Positions 1 to 7,518 of a stretch of 64,000 bases of DNA are shown here, in pieces (position 1 is the first letter of the stretch; each line of letters begins with the position of its first letter). The notes under the pieces are model-generated. The model made no database searches. It was given only the letters and a program-made list of their open reading frames with translations, and was not told where the DNA came from. The translations under genes and the position numbers were made by a program. Origin of the DNA: Gemmataceae bacterium (GTDB taxonomy: Bacteria; Planctomycetota; Planctomycetia; Gemmatales; Gemmataceae); contig JAKEET010000011.1 in NCBI GenBank assembly GCA_022616435.1, positions 27,382-91,381 of the forward strand, written 5' to 3'.

Positions 1-396
1 CGGGTCGCGGGCGCTCGCCAGGGTGCAGCTCGCGTGGATCACGCGGAGCTGTTCGCGCGTCTCGGGCTCGAAACCGTTGTCTTCGCCGTCATGCCGGGTG
101 GTGCCGACGCCCAGCGGGATGATCGGCACGCGGATGCGCTTGAGGTCGTCGAGCCGGAACTGCCAGCGGCTGGGCCTGGGCATTTCCCGGTACCACAAGT
201 TGGTGCCGAGGATGACGGCGGCATCGGCGCGGTTGATGCGCTCGAGCTCGGCCGGGCTGATCGGCCGCCGCGGATCGACGTCGAAGCTGGTGTCGGGGTC
301 GTAGCTGAGGACGCGTTTGGCGCTGTCTTCGATGAACAGGTCGCCCACGTTGGTCGTGGTCAACCGCGGATTGATGAAGGCCAACGTCCGTGCCAT
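1..396 (-). CDS. Polysaccharide pyruvyl transferase-like protein, N-terminal part (gene runs off the window)
   Basis: The frame is open from an ATG at 396 down to base 1 with no stop, giving 132 residues of a longer protein. A GGAG lies about 9 bases before the ATG. Near the N-terminus the protein reads TTTNVGDLFIEDSA (residues 13-26), the N-x-G-D opening typical of polysaccharide pyruvyl transferase (PF04230) proteins. It is followed by DAAVILGTNLWYRE and by RVPIIPLGVG, the usual second and third strands of that fold. Members transfer pyruvate to sugars or modify surface polysaccharides in other ways. The catalytic half lies outside the window, so the exact reaction cannot be judged. The gene is divergent from the exported protein gene that follows. 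Confidence 0.7.
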   Translation of the reverse strand, partial: MARTLAFINPRLTTTNVGDLFIEDSAKRVLSYDPDTSFDVDPRRPISPAELERINRADAAVILGTNLWYREMPRPSRWQFRLDDLKRIRVPIIPLGVGTTRHDGEDNGFEPETREQLRVIHASCTLASARDP

Positions 397-742
397 TGGG
401 TCCCACTCCAACCTGCCGCGCCGGCGCCGTGCAGCAGACTCCGAGGTTGTTCCGGTCTGCGTGGCGAGAGCTTCATATCGTTGGACCGCGGCGGCGCGAA
501 GAGCAACCGGCGAGCGAACGGTTGTGCGGGTGTGCCTGGGTTTGCGGAAAATGGGTAGTCTACCCAGGCGAGGGTGGACGAGAGCGGCCGGGCAGGTTTG
601 ACACGTCCGTTTGCGTATCCTAGACTCAATCAACTCCCGTCAACTATCTTCGGTTCGCTTCTCGCAACCCCCGTCGCCCCGTCTGCGCCGGCGTGAGTCG
701 CGGCCCGCTTTCGTTTCATCGCTTTCCCAAGGAGATGCACCA
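397..742. other. Divergent intergenic region
   Basis: Between two divergently transcribed genes. I see a good sigma70-like promoter for the rightward gene (598-626) and no convincing reading frame. The remainder shows nothing I can name. Confidence 0.6.
598..626 (+). promoter_or_regulatory. Sigma70-type promoter of the SdrD-like gene
   Basis: A perfect -35 TTGACA (598-603) is followed by a 17-base spacer and TAGACT (621-626) as -10. Transcription would begin near 633, leaving a leader of about 110 bases before the ATG at 743. Prediction from consensus only. Confidence 0.5.
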
Positions 743-2128
743 ATGTCATGGATCACGCGCCTGTTTCACGCTTCCGCGCCCACCCGGACGCCCACCCGGA
801 CGCCTACCCGGACGGTCGGGTCCGCGAAGCGACGCTGGCGGCCTTCGGTCGAAACGCTGGAAGACCGCGCCACGCCCGCGGCACTCGCCCCGGTCTATAC
901 CGCGACCTTCGGCGATGAAGTCACCGACGACAACGCCTTCATCGCGGCCGACGGCCAGCGCTACTGGACCATCGACCCCAACGCCGACAGCTACCAGAAT
1001 GACGTCTACGAACGGCCGACGGCCCAGACCTACCAGGTCCGCGCCGTGTCAGGCGGCATCGAGGAGTTTGCGGCCGCCGAGTACTTCCAGAACCTGGACA
1101 TTGTCGAGGCCCGTGCCGGGTTCGACGCCAATTTCCTCTACGTCGCCATCCAGCTGGCAGGCCTCGACAAGCTCACTGCCGACGGGGGCGCCGCCTCCGA
1201 AGGGCTGGTCTACCGCTACGGCTTCCGCATCGCCCAGGAAGCGGACGGCGGCGGCGGGTTGCTCGTCGTCGCCGATCAACCGCAGCTGAAGAACTCGCCG
1301 AACACCAAGTTCGGCACGGTGGGGACGTTCATCTACCGCGACGGCAACGGCGACGTCGGCGGCGCGGGCCTGGACGTGTCCAAGGAAGACCAGGAGAGCG
1401 AGGTCAGCGGCAACGGCTACGACCAGGTGCTGGCCGCCGACGGCAAGCTCGGTTCGGGCAAAAAGGTGCTCTGGGTTCGCATCAGCCCGACCGACCCGAC
1501 CGTGGTCGAGTTCGCCCTGGACTACAAGGCCGTGGGCTTCGGCGACGCGGATCTCGGCAACCTGCCGTACTTCACCGTCGAAGCCAACAAGGGGCTGCAG
1601 GATCCGGGGAACTATCTCTGGAACGACGAGTACACCCAGAACGAGGCCGGCTCGCCCTATCGCGCGACGGACGGCGACCTGAGCAAGTCCGAGTTCGGCA
1701 CGCAAGGACTGGGCAACATTTATGAGCTGGACACGCTCAGCCTTGGCTCGCTGGCCGCGCCCAGCTCGATCGCGGGCAGCGTGTACGAGGACCTGAACAG
1801 CAACGGCGTACGCGACGAGAATGAGCCGGGCATCGAAAACGTGGTGATCTTCCTTTCCGGCTTCGACGACCGGGGCGCTGTCATGTTGATGGCCGAAACC
1901 GACGCCGACGGCAACTTCCGGTTCACCAACCTGCGGCCGGGAACCTACGAGCTCTTCGAGATGCAGCCGCAAGGGTGGGTGGACGGCAGCGAGACGGTCG
2001 GCGCCGTCAATGGCACGCCACGGGGCTCGCTGCTCGACAGTGACTTGATCGGCGCGATCGTGCTGGCGGCCGGCGAAGATGGGATCGGCTACGACTTCGG
2101 CGAGCTTTTCTTGATCGGCGATACGTAA
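743..2128 (+). CDS. Exported protein with planctomycete LEDRATPA N-terminus and C-terminal SdrD/Cna-B-like domain
   Basis: The 461-residue protein starts at the ATG preceded by AAGGAG (729-734); earlier in-frame starts lack a ribosome site. The N-terminus has a basic TPTRTPTRT stretch and then VETLEDRATPAAL (residues 36-48). This motif recurs at the start of exported Gemmataceae proteins and probably acts as an export signal. Residues 60-335 form a domain I do not recognise, rich in acidic Gly-Asp turns. Residues about 340-461 match an SdrD B-like/Cna-B fold, with calcium-type DLNSNGVRDENEPG and the later GNFRFTNLRPGTYEL. Such beta-sandwich domains sit on surface or matrix proteins. No sortase motif or transmembrane anchor is visible at the C-terminus, so a secreted or loosely associated protein is likely. 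Confidence 0.75.
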   Translation: MSWITRLFHASAPTRTPTRTPTRTVGSAKRRWRPSVETLEDRATPAALAPVYTATFGDEVTDDNAFIAADGQRYWTIDPNADSYQNDVYERPTAQTYQVRAVSGGIEEFAAAEYFQNLDIVEARAGFDANFLYVAIQLAGLDKLTADGGAASEGLVYRYGFRIAQEADGGGGLLVVADQPQLKNSPNTKFGTVGTFIYRDGNGDVGGAGLDVSKEDQESEVSGNGYDQVLAADGKLGSGKKVLWVRISPTDPTVVEFALDYKAVGFGDADLGNLPYFTVEANKGLQDPGNYLWNDEYTQNEAGSPYRATDGDLSKSEFGTQGLGNIYELDTLSLGSLAAPSSIAGSVYEDLNSNGVRDENEPGIENVVIFLSGFDDRGAVMLMAETDADGNFRFTNLRPGTYELFEMQPQGWVDGSETVGAVNGTPRGSLLDSDLIGAIVLAAGEDGIGYDFGELFLIGDT

Positions 2129-2160
2129 TGCGCGACGCTGCGGATACGATGCGGCGCGGC

Positions 2161-2194
2161 AAAAAAACTCCGGCCGGGAAGGCCCGGCCGGAGT
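2161..2194 (-). terminator. Rho-independent terminator of the HEAT/proline-rich gene
   Basis: A perfect 12-base stem (2167-2178 with 2183-2194) with an AAGG loop in plus orientation is flanked by seven A on its left. On the minus strand the hairpin is therefore followed by TTTTTTT, the classic layout for the minus gene ending at 2216. It may also help stop the rightward gene ending at 2128. Confidence 0.85.
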
Positions 2195-2215
2195 CGATAC
2201 GAACACCCATGTCGC

Positions 2216-3778
2216 TTACAGCCGCGGCGGCGCCTGAACCGGCGGCGCCTGGGCCGGGGGTTCCTGCACCGGGGGTTCCTGGATCGTGGGTTCCTGGACC
2301 GGCGGTTCCTGAGCCGGCGGTTCCTGAGCCGGCGGTTCCTGGGCGGGCGGCTGGCTCGGAAAACCGGGCAGCATCGGCGCGGACTCCTGGCTGCCTTGCG
2401 GCGCGGGCACGGCCAGCGGCGGGAGCAGCGTGGGATCGGATACTGTCGGCGTTGCCGGCTCCGGTTGGGGTTGGCCTTCGGGGGTGATCACCAACACTTG
2501 CGGAGTTGCCGGCGCTTCCGGAGGCGCCTGGGGAGTCAGGGGCGCGACCGAGTTGGGGCCGGACAGCTCCACGGGGGCCACTGGGGCGGCCACTGGAGCA
2601 GTGGCGACCGGAGCAGTGGCGACCGGAGCGGTGGCAACCGGGGCCGCGACAACCGGGGCCGCCATCATCATCCGTCCGGTTTGCTTGCCCTTGAGAGCGC
2701 GGGTGATATTGCTGAAGAACGGCCTGCGCTCGGTCTGGACCGAATACGGGACCTCGGCCGCTGCCGCCGCCGGCCCCTTGGCGTGCGATGTCAACACGGC
2801 ATTCATGACCCTGGGCTCGGCCGGCGACTCGGCGCCAGGCTGCGCCACGGTGCTGGGCGGCGCCGTCTCCACCGCAACCGCGTCCATGCCGCGCGGGCCC
2901 GAAAAGGCGTTGGACAGGATCGCGGCCACACTGGTCGGCCGCTGGTAACCCGCCGGCAGCGCCGGGGCGCCGGCAGCGGGCTGCGTGCGGTAGTCGGCGA
3001 GGACCTGTCGAGCCTCCTCGATGACTTCAGCGCGCGTGAGCTGGCTGACGCGCTTGTGGTAATCCGCCGGACTCAGCTCGACTTTCTTCAGCTCGTCTTG
3101 CTTTTTGAGGTCGATCTCCGTGGGCGTCACGGCGACTTCGCAACGGCTCAGCGCCTCGGCCGCGGCCGTCTTGACCCGTTCCGAGCTTTCCGGAACCGGG
3201 CTCTTGCCCGAGATGCAGTCGGTCAGGGCCTTGACGACTTTCTTGGTGCAGCAGCAGCCGCTCTGCAAGGCCAGGGCGGCTTCGTAGCGGACGCATTCGT
3301 TGGTATCCTCCAGCAAGCTCTTGATCAGCACGCCTTCGGCGTCGGGAAAGCGGCTGCAATCGACGGTGCCCAGAAAGCGGACGGCCGCGCGCCGCGCCTT
3401 GGCCTCGGCCTCGCTCTTCTTGATGCCGGCGGCGACGGCTTCGGCGCTGCCTTCCTTGGCCGGGTCGCTGAGGATGTCCTCGATCGCCTTCTGGGCGCAG
3501 CGGTCCTGGCCGATGAGACCGCCGGAAAACGCCGATATGGGGCCGATGGCGCTCGTGGCCATCTTGCCCAGGGGCGAATTGCAGAAGCAATCCTTGTGCG
3601 CGGCTTTTTGCTCGGGCGTCCGCGTGAAAAAGCTCCAGATGTTGCGCGGCGCCGCCGCCGCCGGCGCGGCCGGCGCTGCCGGAATCCCCGGCGCGGTCGG
3701 AATTCCCGGCACTTGCGCCCAGGCCGACGCGATCAGGGCCGGGCCCATGAACAGTGCTATCCAATAAGAACGCTTCAT
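2216..3778 (-). CDS. Exported HEAT-repeat protein with long Pro/Ala-rich C-terminus
   Basis: The 520-residue protein starts at an ATG with AAGGAAGG upstream. Residues 1-21 form a signal peptide ending ASAWA before QVPGIP. Residues about 100-210 contain Ala/Leu-rich helices with cysteine pairs (SGCCC, DCSRF, DTNECVRYEAALAL) that read as two to three HEAT-like repeats. The second half is low complexity: ATAPV repeats around 2590-2665, then PPAQEPPAQEPPVQEP-type repeats from 2250 to 2345. It is probably periplasmic or wall-associated, with a flexible tail. HEAT arrays suggest protein binding; no enzymatic motif is visible. It is a single gene with its own terminator and no obvious operon partner. 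Confidence 0.65.
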   Translation of the reverse strand: MKRSYWIALFMGPALIASAWAQVPGIPTAPGIPAAPAAPAAAAPRNIWSFFTRTPEQKAAHKDCFCNSPLGKMATSAIGPISAFSGGLIGQDRCAQKAIEDILSDPAKEGSAEAVAAGIKKSEAEAKARRAAVRFLGTVDCSRFPDAEGVLIKSLLEDTNECVRYEAALALQSGCCCTKKVVKALTDCISGKSPVPESSERVKTAAAEALSRCEVAVTPTEIDLKKQDELKKVELSPADYHKRVSQLTRAEVIEEARQVLADYRTQPAAGAPALPAGYQRPTSVAAILSNAFSGPRGMDAVAVETAPPSTVAQPGAESPAEPRVMNAVLTSHAKGPAAAAAEVPYSVQTERRPFFSNITRALKGKQTGRMMMAAPVVAAPVATAPVATAPVATAPVAAPVAPVELSGPNSVAPLTPQAPPEAPATPQVLVITPEGQPQPEPATPTVSDPTLLPPLAVPAPQGSQESAPMLPGFPSQPPAQEPPAQEPPAQEPPVQEPTIQEPPVQEPPAQAPPVQAPPRL

Positions 3779-4651
3779 TTCGGGGTTCCTTCCTTATGTT
3801 CCTTTGATTCGCCTGGAATTCCTTTTCCGGCGAGGCAGAGATTGACACAACCGCCGTGCGCGCCGTCACCATGGCTGGGCACGACGCCGGCCTGCCGGCT
3901 CGCCAGGACGAAGGTCCGCCGAGGCGCAGCTCGCCACGACGAGGTTTCGCCGAGGCGCTGGCACGACCGGTTCGGAACAATTCGAATGTCTCGCGAAATT
4001 CGATCGAACCGATTTTCCCCTTGAGGTTCGACCTGCCGCATTCTCCACGGGTAACTTCGGCCGGCAATTTCTGAATCTCCAGCAAGGTAGGAACTCGGCG
4101 GCGGCCGACGCCGCGCCGGCAGCCCGCAAAGTCAGCATGGTTCGCACAACCCGGAGCCGGATTTGCTCATGAAACAGGCGCCGCGATCCGATTGTGCCGG
4201 GCGTCGCGACCGCAGCGATTGTGCCCGCCGCAGCTGTTGTACGCAGGGCGCCGCCAATCCGGATTGCTCGCGGCATAGCAGGAACGCCTGCCGTAGCGTT
4301 TTGACAGGCGCCGGCCGTGGCCAATCTCCACCAAATTCGCCGCTCGACAGCAACTGTCCAGCCCGTGAACGTCGAGAAAGATTGTACCCCTTGAAGAACC
4401 TGCCCTCGGATCGTTCCACGCCGCGCTGGAATGTCCCCCGGCCCAGGATGGGCTGCGGGAAGGCCGCGCCGGCGAATCTCGCGACGATTCTACTCCACGC
4501 AAGAGGTTGTTCCAAAAGGTCTGACCCCCTTTCGTACAGCCTCTCATTGTGACACAGTCGAGTGGATCGCCGCGTGGCTGCGTTTGATCGAGACGCTGTC
4601 TCGTCCAGACCGCGAGTCGAGTCCAACATCAGTACATTCCATGGAAGGAGC
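3779..4651. other. Long intergenic region without recognisable gene
   Basis: About 870 bases between divergent exported-protein genes. Several frames are open here but their translations are Arg/Cys-rich and resemble nothing I know. I see no hairpin, RNA gene or clear promoter. It must contain the promoters of both flanking genes. Confidence 0.45.
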
Positions 4652-5977
4652 ATGCTCGTGATTCTTCAGCACGCAAATGGAATTCGGCAGTGGTTGGGGC
4701 GCGGCCTGGCTGCCTTATTCCTTGGTCTGGCTTCCCAGGCGGGGATCGTTCAAGGCCAGGCGCCCCGGCCGCCTGTCGTCGATACGCTGCCCGCGCCGGC
4801 GCCCACCGATCAAGAGCCGGCTCAGGCCGAGGCAGCAGCCATCGACGCGGCGGCCGAGCCGGCCATCGAACCGGCCGTCGCCGAGCTGCCGGCGATCGAA
4901 CCGCAGGCCGCCGAGGCCAGCCCGGCCGGCGCCGCCAAGGAAACCGCCAATCCCGCCACGCGCGCCATCCACGACCCCAACGTGAAAAAGGCCTCGTGCA
5001 CCGGCTGCGGCGGCCTGCTGGGACCCATGCTCAGCGGCGGCGGCAGCTGCGCCAACGGCAAGTGCGTCCCCGGACGCCAGAACTGCTCGTGGTGCAACTA
5101 CGACACCGTCTGGGGCCGCATCATCGGCGGCCTCTACGATTGCATCTGCTGCCCCGATCAGTGCTACGAGCCGCGCTATCTCCTCGAAGCCAACGCCGCC
5201 TTCTACCAGGACGGCGCCCGTCCGGTCACCATGACGCGGATCCGCTGGGACGCCCAGTTGAACTACCATTTCCCGGACACCGCGGAGTACTTCTGGGCCA
5301 GGATCGGCGCCAAAGGGCCCAACAACCCCGAACGCAGCGTCGATTTCCATGAGCTGTCGATCTATCAGGAAACCGCCACCGGCAACTTCAGCTTCTTCGT
5401 CGAAACGCCGTTTCGCCAGGTGGGTCCGCAGGACAACCCCAACGCGTCGAACTTCGGCGACCTCAATCTCGGCACCAAGTCGCTGTTGCTCGATTGCGAG
5501 CTGCTGCAGATCGCCTTTCAGTTCAAGACCTACATCCTGTCCGGCAACTTCGGCAAGGGCTTGGGCACCGGCCACGTGTCGCTGGAGCCGTCGTTGTTGA
5601 CCACCGTCAAGCTGGCCAACGCCACTTACCTGCAGACGCAGGTGGCCGAATGGATCCCGCTGGGCGGCGACAACAACCACGCCGGCGCCGCCATCCATTA
5701 CCACTTCAGCGTCAATCACCTGTTCTGGCGGGCCCACAACGACGCCTGCGCGGTCGTCGGCACGTTCGAGTTCAACGGCGTCTCGTTCCAGGACGGCCTG
5801 TTCACCACGCCCGCGGGCGTGATCGAGAACGCCGGCGGCCACTCGATGCTCCATCTCGGCCCGGGCCTGCGCATGTCGCTGTGCAACAAGCTCGACCTGG
5901 GCTTTGGCATGGGCATCGGCGTCTCCGACCACGGTCCCGATCAGCTGTATCGCTTTGACTTTCGCTACCGCTTCTAA
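4652..5977 (+). CDS. Probable outer-membrane beta-barrel protein with Cys-rich plug region
   Basis: The 441-residue protein starts at the ATG at 4652, directly after GGAAGGAG; the frame is open upstream but lacks a site. A hydrophobic signal sequence (residues 12-36, ending VQGQA) is followed by an Ala/Pro/Glu-rich linker (to about 110). Next comes a compact Cys-rich stretch (CTGCGG, CANGKC, NCSWCN, CICCPDQC, roughly residues 115-170). From about 175 to the end, alternating strands such as LEANAAFYQDG, FFVETPFR and FQFKTYILSG lead to a terminal YRFDFRYRF. A C-terminal aromatic residue is typical of outer-membrane barrels. The role is unknown. The cysteine cluster could be disulphide-bonded or bind metal. 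Confidence 0.6.
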   Translation: MLVILQHANGIRQWLGRGLAALFLGLASQAGIVQGQAPRPPVVDTLPAPAPTDQEPAQAEAAAIDAAAEPAIEPAVAELPAIEPQAAEASPAGAAKETANPATRAIHDPNVKKASCTGCGGLLGPMLSGGGSCANGKCVPGRQNCSWCNYDTVWGRIIGGLYDCICCPDQCYEPRYLLEANAAFYQDGARPVTMTRIRWDAQLNYHFPDTAEYFWARIGAKGPNNPERSVDFHELSIYQETATGNFSFFVETPFRQVGPQDNPNASNFGDLNLGTKSLLLDCELLQIAFQFKTYILSGNFGKGLGTGHVSLEPSLLTTVKLANATYLQTQVAEWIPLGGDNNHAGAAIHYHFSVNHLFWRAHNDACAVVGTFEFNGVSFQDGLFTTPAGVIENAGGHSMLHLGPGLRMSLCNKLDLGFGMGIGVSDHGPDQLYRFDFRYRF

Positions 5978-6007
5978 CGCGGCCGCGTTGAGAGTTGGTC
6001 AACAACA

Positions 6008-6040
6008 AGGGACAGGCGCCGGCGGCCCGGCGCCTGTCCT
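6008..6040 (+). terminator. Terminator of the barrel-protein gene
   Basis: A perfect 13-base stem (6008-6020 with 6025-6037) with a four-base loop is followed by only three T. It lies 31 bases after the stop codon and is a GC-rich hairpin well placed to end transcription. Confidence 0.6.
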
Positions 6041-6045
6041 TTCAG

Positions 6046-6146
6046 TCAGAGTTTGTGAAAAAATGGGGACTGGCTGCGGCGGTCCCTCGAAAAACGTTGG
6101 CAATCGTGGACGAGGCCGGTGCCTGTCCCGATTTTTCACAAGCTCT
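6046..6146. repeat. Imperfect palindromic element, TGTGAAAAA/GGGGAC type
   Basis: The left arm (about 6046-6073) and right arm (about 6121-6146) are near-complementary, giving a possible 100-base hairpin. A third, single arm of the same sequence recurs at 7038-7069 (agtttgcgaa, caatggggactggc). These short repeats containing GGGGAC next to TTTTTCACA look like a mobile REP-like family. Confidence 0.6.
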
Positions 6147-6192
6147 CATGATTTGTTTCAAACGCTGCTGCACCGGGCGTTCACGAGCGGGC

Positions 6193-6222
6193 TGTGACGG
6201 TCGAGCGGCCACGTGGTATAAT
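6193..6222 (+). promoter_or_regulatory. Promoter of the DUF433/DUF5615 pair, predicted leaderless
   Basis: A perfect -10 TATAAT occupies 6217-6222, with a weak -35 TGTGAC at 6193-6198 and an 18-base spacer. The ATG of the first gene starts at 6229, only six bases after the -10, so the transcript should begin at or next to the start codon. Confidence 0.55.
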
Positions 6223-6228
6223 CTCGTC

Positions 6229-6582
6229 ATGAACCCATCAGCAGCCATCACCTGGCAACACCTGTCGCCGAACCCGAAGTCGTGCTACAAGCAACTCTTT
6301 GTCAAGGGCACGCGCATTCGCGCCCGCGTCCTTTACGGCATGTACATGAGCGCCGAAGACCCGATGATGCCGGAGGAGATCGCGGCGGAGTTCAAGCTGC
6401 CGCTCGCGGCGGTCAAGGAAGCCATCGCCTATTGCCACGGCAATCCGCCGGAAATTGCCCAGGACTTGGCGCGCGAGCAGCGGCTCATGGAAGCGAGCGG
6501 CATGAATGATCCGGACTACAAGTACGGAGGCAAGTTCAAGGTCGTGCCGCCCGAACAGGTCGCGCGTATTCTGAATTCATGA
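6229..6582 (+). CDS. DUF433 family protein, probable antitoxin
   Basis: The 117-residue protein has the layout of DUF433 proteins. The central part reads LFVKGTRIRARVLYGMYMSAEDPMMPEEIAAEFKL, with the usual I-x-G-T-R-I motif and a helix-turn-helix-like EIAAEFKLPLAAVKEAIAY (residues about 44-65). DUF433 proteins act as DNA-binding antitoxins paired with DUF5615 PIN-like proteins, and the next gene is exactly that partner with an ATGA overlap. The ATG at 6229 is chosen because a TATAAT lies just six bases upstream, which rules out the longer open frame. The long C-terminal extension (NDPDYKYGGKFKVVPPEQ) may contact the toxin. Autoregulation by the pair is likely from family knowledge. Confidence 0.8.
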   Translation: MNPSAAITWQHLSPNPKSCYKQLFVKGTRIRARVLYGMYMSAEDPMMPEEIAAEFKLPLAAVKEAIAYCHGNPPEIAQDLAREQRLMEASGMNDPDYKYGGKFKVVPPEQVARILNS

Positions 6583-6941
6583 GACTGTATCTTGACGACG
6601 ACACGGCATGGCCGCTGCTCGCGAAATTGCTTCGCAAGGCGGCGCATGACGTGCAGATGCCCGGCGACATCGGCATGTCGGGAGCGCCGGATCCCGTCCA
6701 CTTGACACGCGCCATTGCCGATGGTCGGGTCTGCGTCACCAAGAATCACGACGATTTCTGGATCTTGCACAACTTGCTCAAGCAGGCTCAGGGCCGTCAT
6801 CCGGGCATCTTCGTGGTGCGCCAAGACAACGATCCGACGCGCGACTTGACGCCCAAGGGCATCGTGAGCGCGGTTCGCAAGCTCGAAGCGGCCGGCGTAC
6901 CAATTCAAGACGAGTTCGTCGTTCTCAACCACTGGCGTTGA
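6579..6941 (+). CDS. DUF5615 family PIN-like protein, probable toxin
   Basis: The 120-residue protein begins MRLYLDDDTA and carries the acidic residues expected of PIN-like nucleases: Asp 6-8 at the start, then DIGMSGAPD, and later VTKNHDDFW (residues about 51-59). DUF5615 proteins are compact PIN-fold relatives thought to be RNases held in check by DUF433 partners. The start codon overlaps the stop of the upstream gene (ATGA), so translational coupling is expected. The gene is complete and shows no obvious lesion. No catalytic activity can be proved from sequence alone. Confidence 0.8.
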   Translation: MRLYLDDDTAWPLLAKLLRKAAHDVQMPGDIGMSGAPDPVHLTRAIADGRVCVTKNHDDFWILHNLLKQAQGRHPGIFVVRQDNDPTRDLTPKGIVSAVRKLEAAGVPIQDEFVVLNHWR

Positions 6942-6949
6942 TGGTCTCA

Positions 6950-7027
6950 TCAGGCCGACAGTGTCTCCACCAGTTCCAGAAGCTCTCGAATCTCCTCCGG
7001 TGTGAAGAACCGCTCACCCGAAAACGC
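6950..7027 (-). pseudogene. Remnant resembling the extreme C-terminus of a type I restriction R subunit
   Basis: On the minus strand about 25 codons read GERFFTPEEIRELLELVETLSA and then a stop at 6950. This is nearly the same as the tail of the larger fragment ending at 7216 (ERFFTPGEVRQLLELLETLAA). It has no start and no upstream domain. It is probably a decayed duplicate of the neighbouring fragment. Confidence 0.5.
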
Positions 7028-7214
7028 GCGGCTTTCGGAGAGTTTGCGAAACAATGGGGACTGGCGCCAGCAAAAAAAGAGCGTCTCTTTGGAAGAGCTT
7101 GCCGAGCAAGTGCGCAGGATCAAGCCGCGGTTTCCGCAGAGCTACATCGTGGGCAAGTGCCGTGAAGCTCTGGGAAAGGGCTTTCTTGAAGCGGTCTCGG
7201 GGTCGAACGTTTAG
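7002..7214 (+). other. Possible short gene fragment of unknown origin
   Basis: A 70-codon plus-strand frame contains the protein-like stretch SLEELAEQVRRIKPRF followed by YIVGKCREALGKGF, but its first part runs through the GGGGAC-type repeat arm at 7038-7069. I cannot assign a family. It may be a remnant or chance. Confidence 0.2.
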
Positions 7215-7215
7215 C

Positions 7216-7434
7216 CTACGCCGCCAGCGTCTCCAGCAGCTCCAGCAACTGACGCACCTCCCCCGGCGTGAAAAACCGCTCCACCGCGTTGCGTCCAAAC
7301 ACCGTCAGCGGCGGCTCGTACAAATCAGCCTCGACCAGATTGCGATTCTTCAAGAAGACTTTCTGCACCGACCGCAGAAAACGAATCTGGTCGGCGTTGT
7401 ACTCGCGGGCGGCGATGATAAACGGAAGAGCCAA
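7216..7434 (-). pseudogene. C-terminal remnant of a type I restriction endonuclease R-subunit-like protein
   Basis: The 72-residue frame reads EYNADQIRFLRSVQKVFL, then EADLYEPPLTVFG, then ERFFTPGEVRQLLELLETLAA. The order N/A-x-Q-I-R-F-L, L-Y-x-P-P/S-x-T and a closing amphipathic helix matches the C-terminal domain of HsdR-type/EcoEI-like R subunits. The helicase and nuclease domains, well over 700 residues, are absent, so this is a degraded remnant. A second, shorter copy of the same tail sits about 200 bases downstream. It lies beside a toxin-antitoxin-like pair and a NACHT gene, as is common in defence islands. Confidence 0.55.
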
Positions 7435-7442
7435 TTTTTTAC

Positions 7443-7472
7443 TTGCTGTTTCTCAGCAAGCTTCGGTACTAT
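7443..7472 (+). promoter_or_regulatory. Possible promoter with overlapping hairpin for the HEAT-NACHT gene
   Basis: TTGCTG (7443-7448), an 18-base spacer and TACTAT (7467-7472). The -35 lies in a 7-base inverted repeat (7442-7448 with 7454-7460) that could be an operator. Consensus match only; low certainty. Confidence 0.3.
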
Positions 7473-7518
7473 CCACGGCAGGAACTCTAAATTCGCAGTG
7501 GTCCTCGCTGCCCACTCC

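Noticed and set aside
2250..2345. CRISPR-like periodic repeat
   Set aside because: The 15-base periodicity is the coding of PPAQEPP repeats in the C-terminus of the HEAT/proline-rich protein, in frame, without spacers.
3779..4651. Small genes in the long intergenic region
   Set aside because: Several frames of 70-170 codons are open on both strands but have Arg/Cys-rich, non-protein-like compositions and no ribosome sites.
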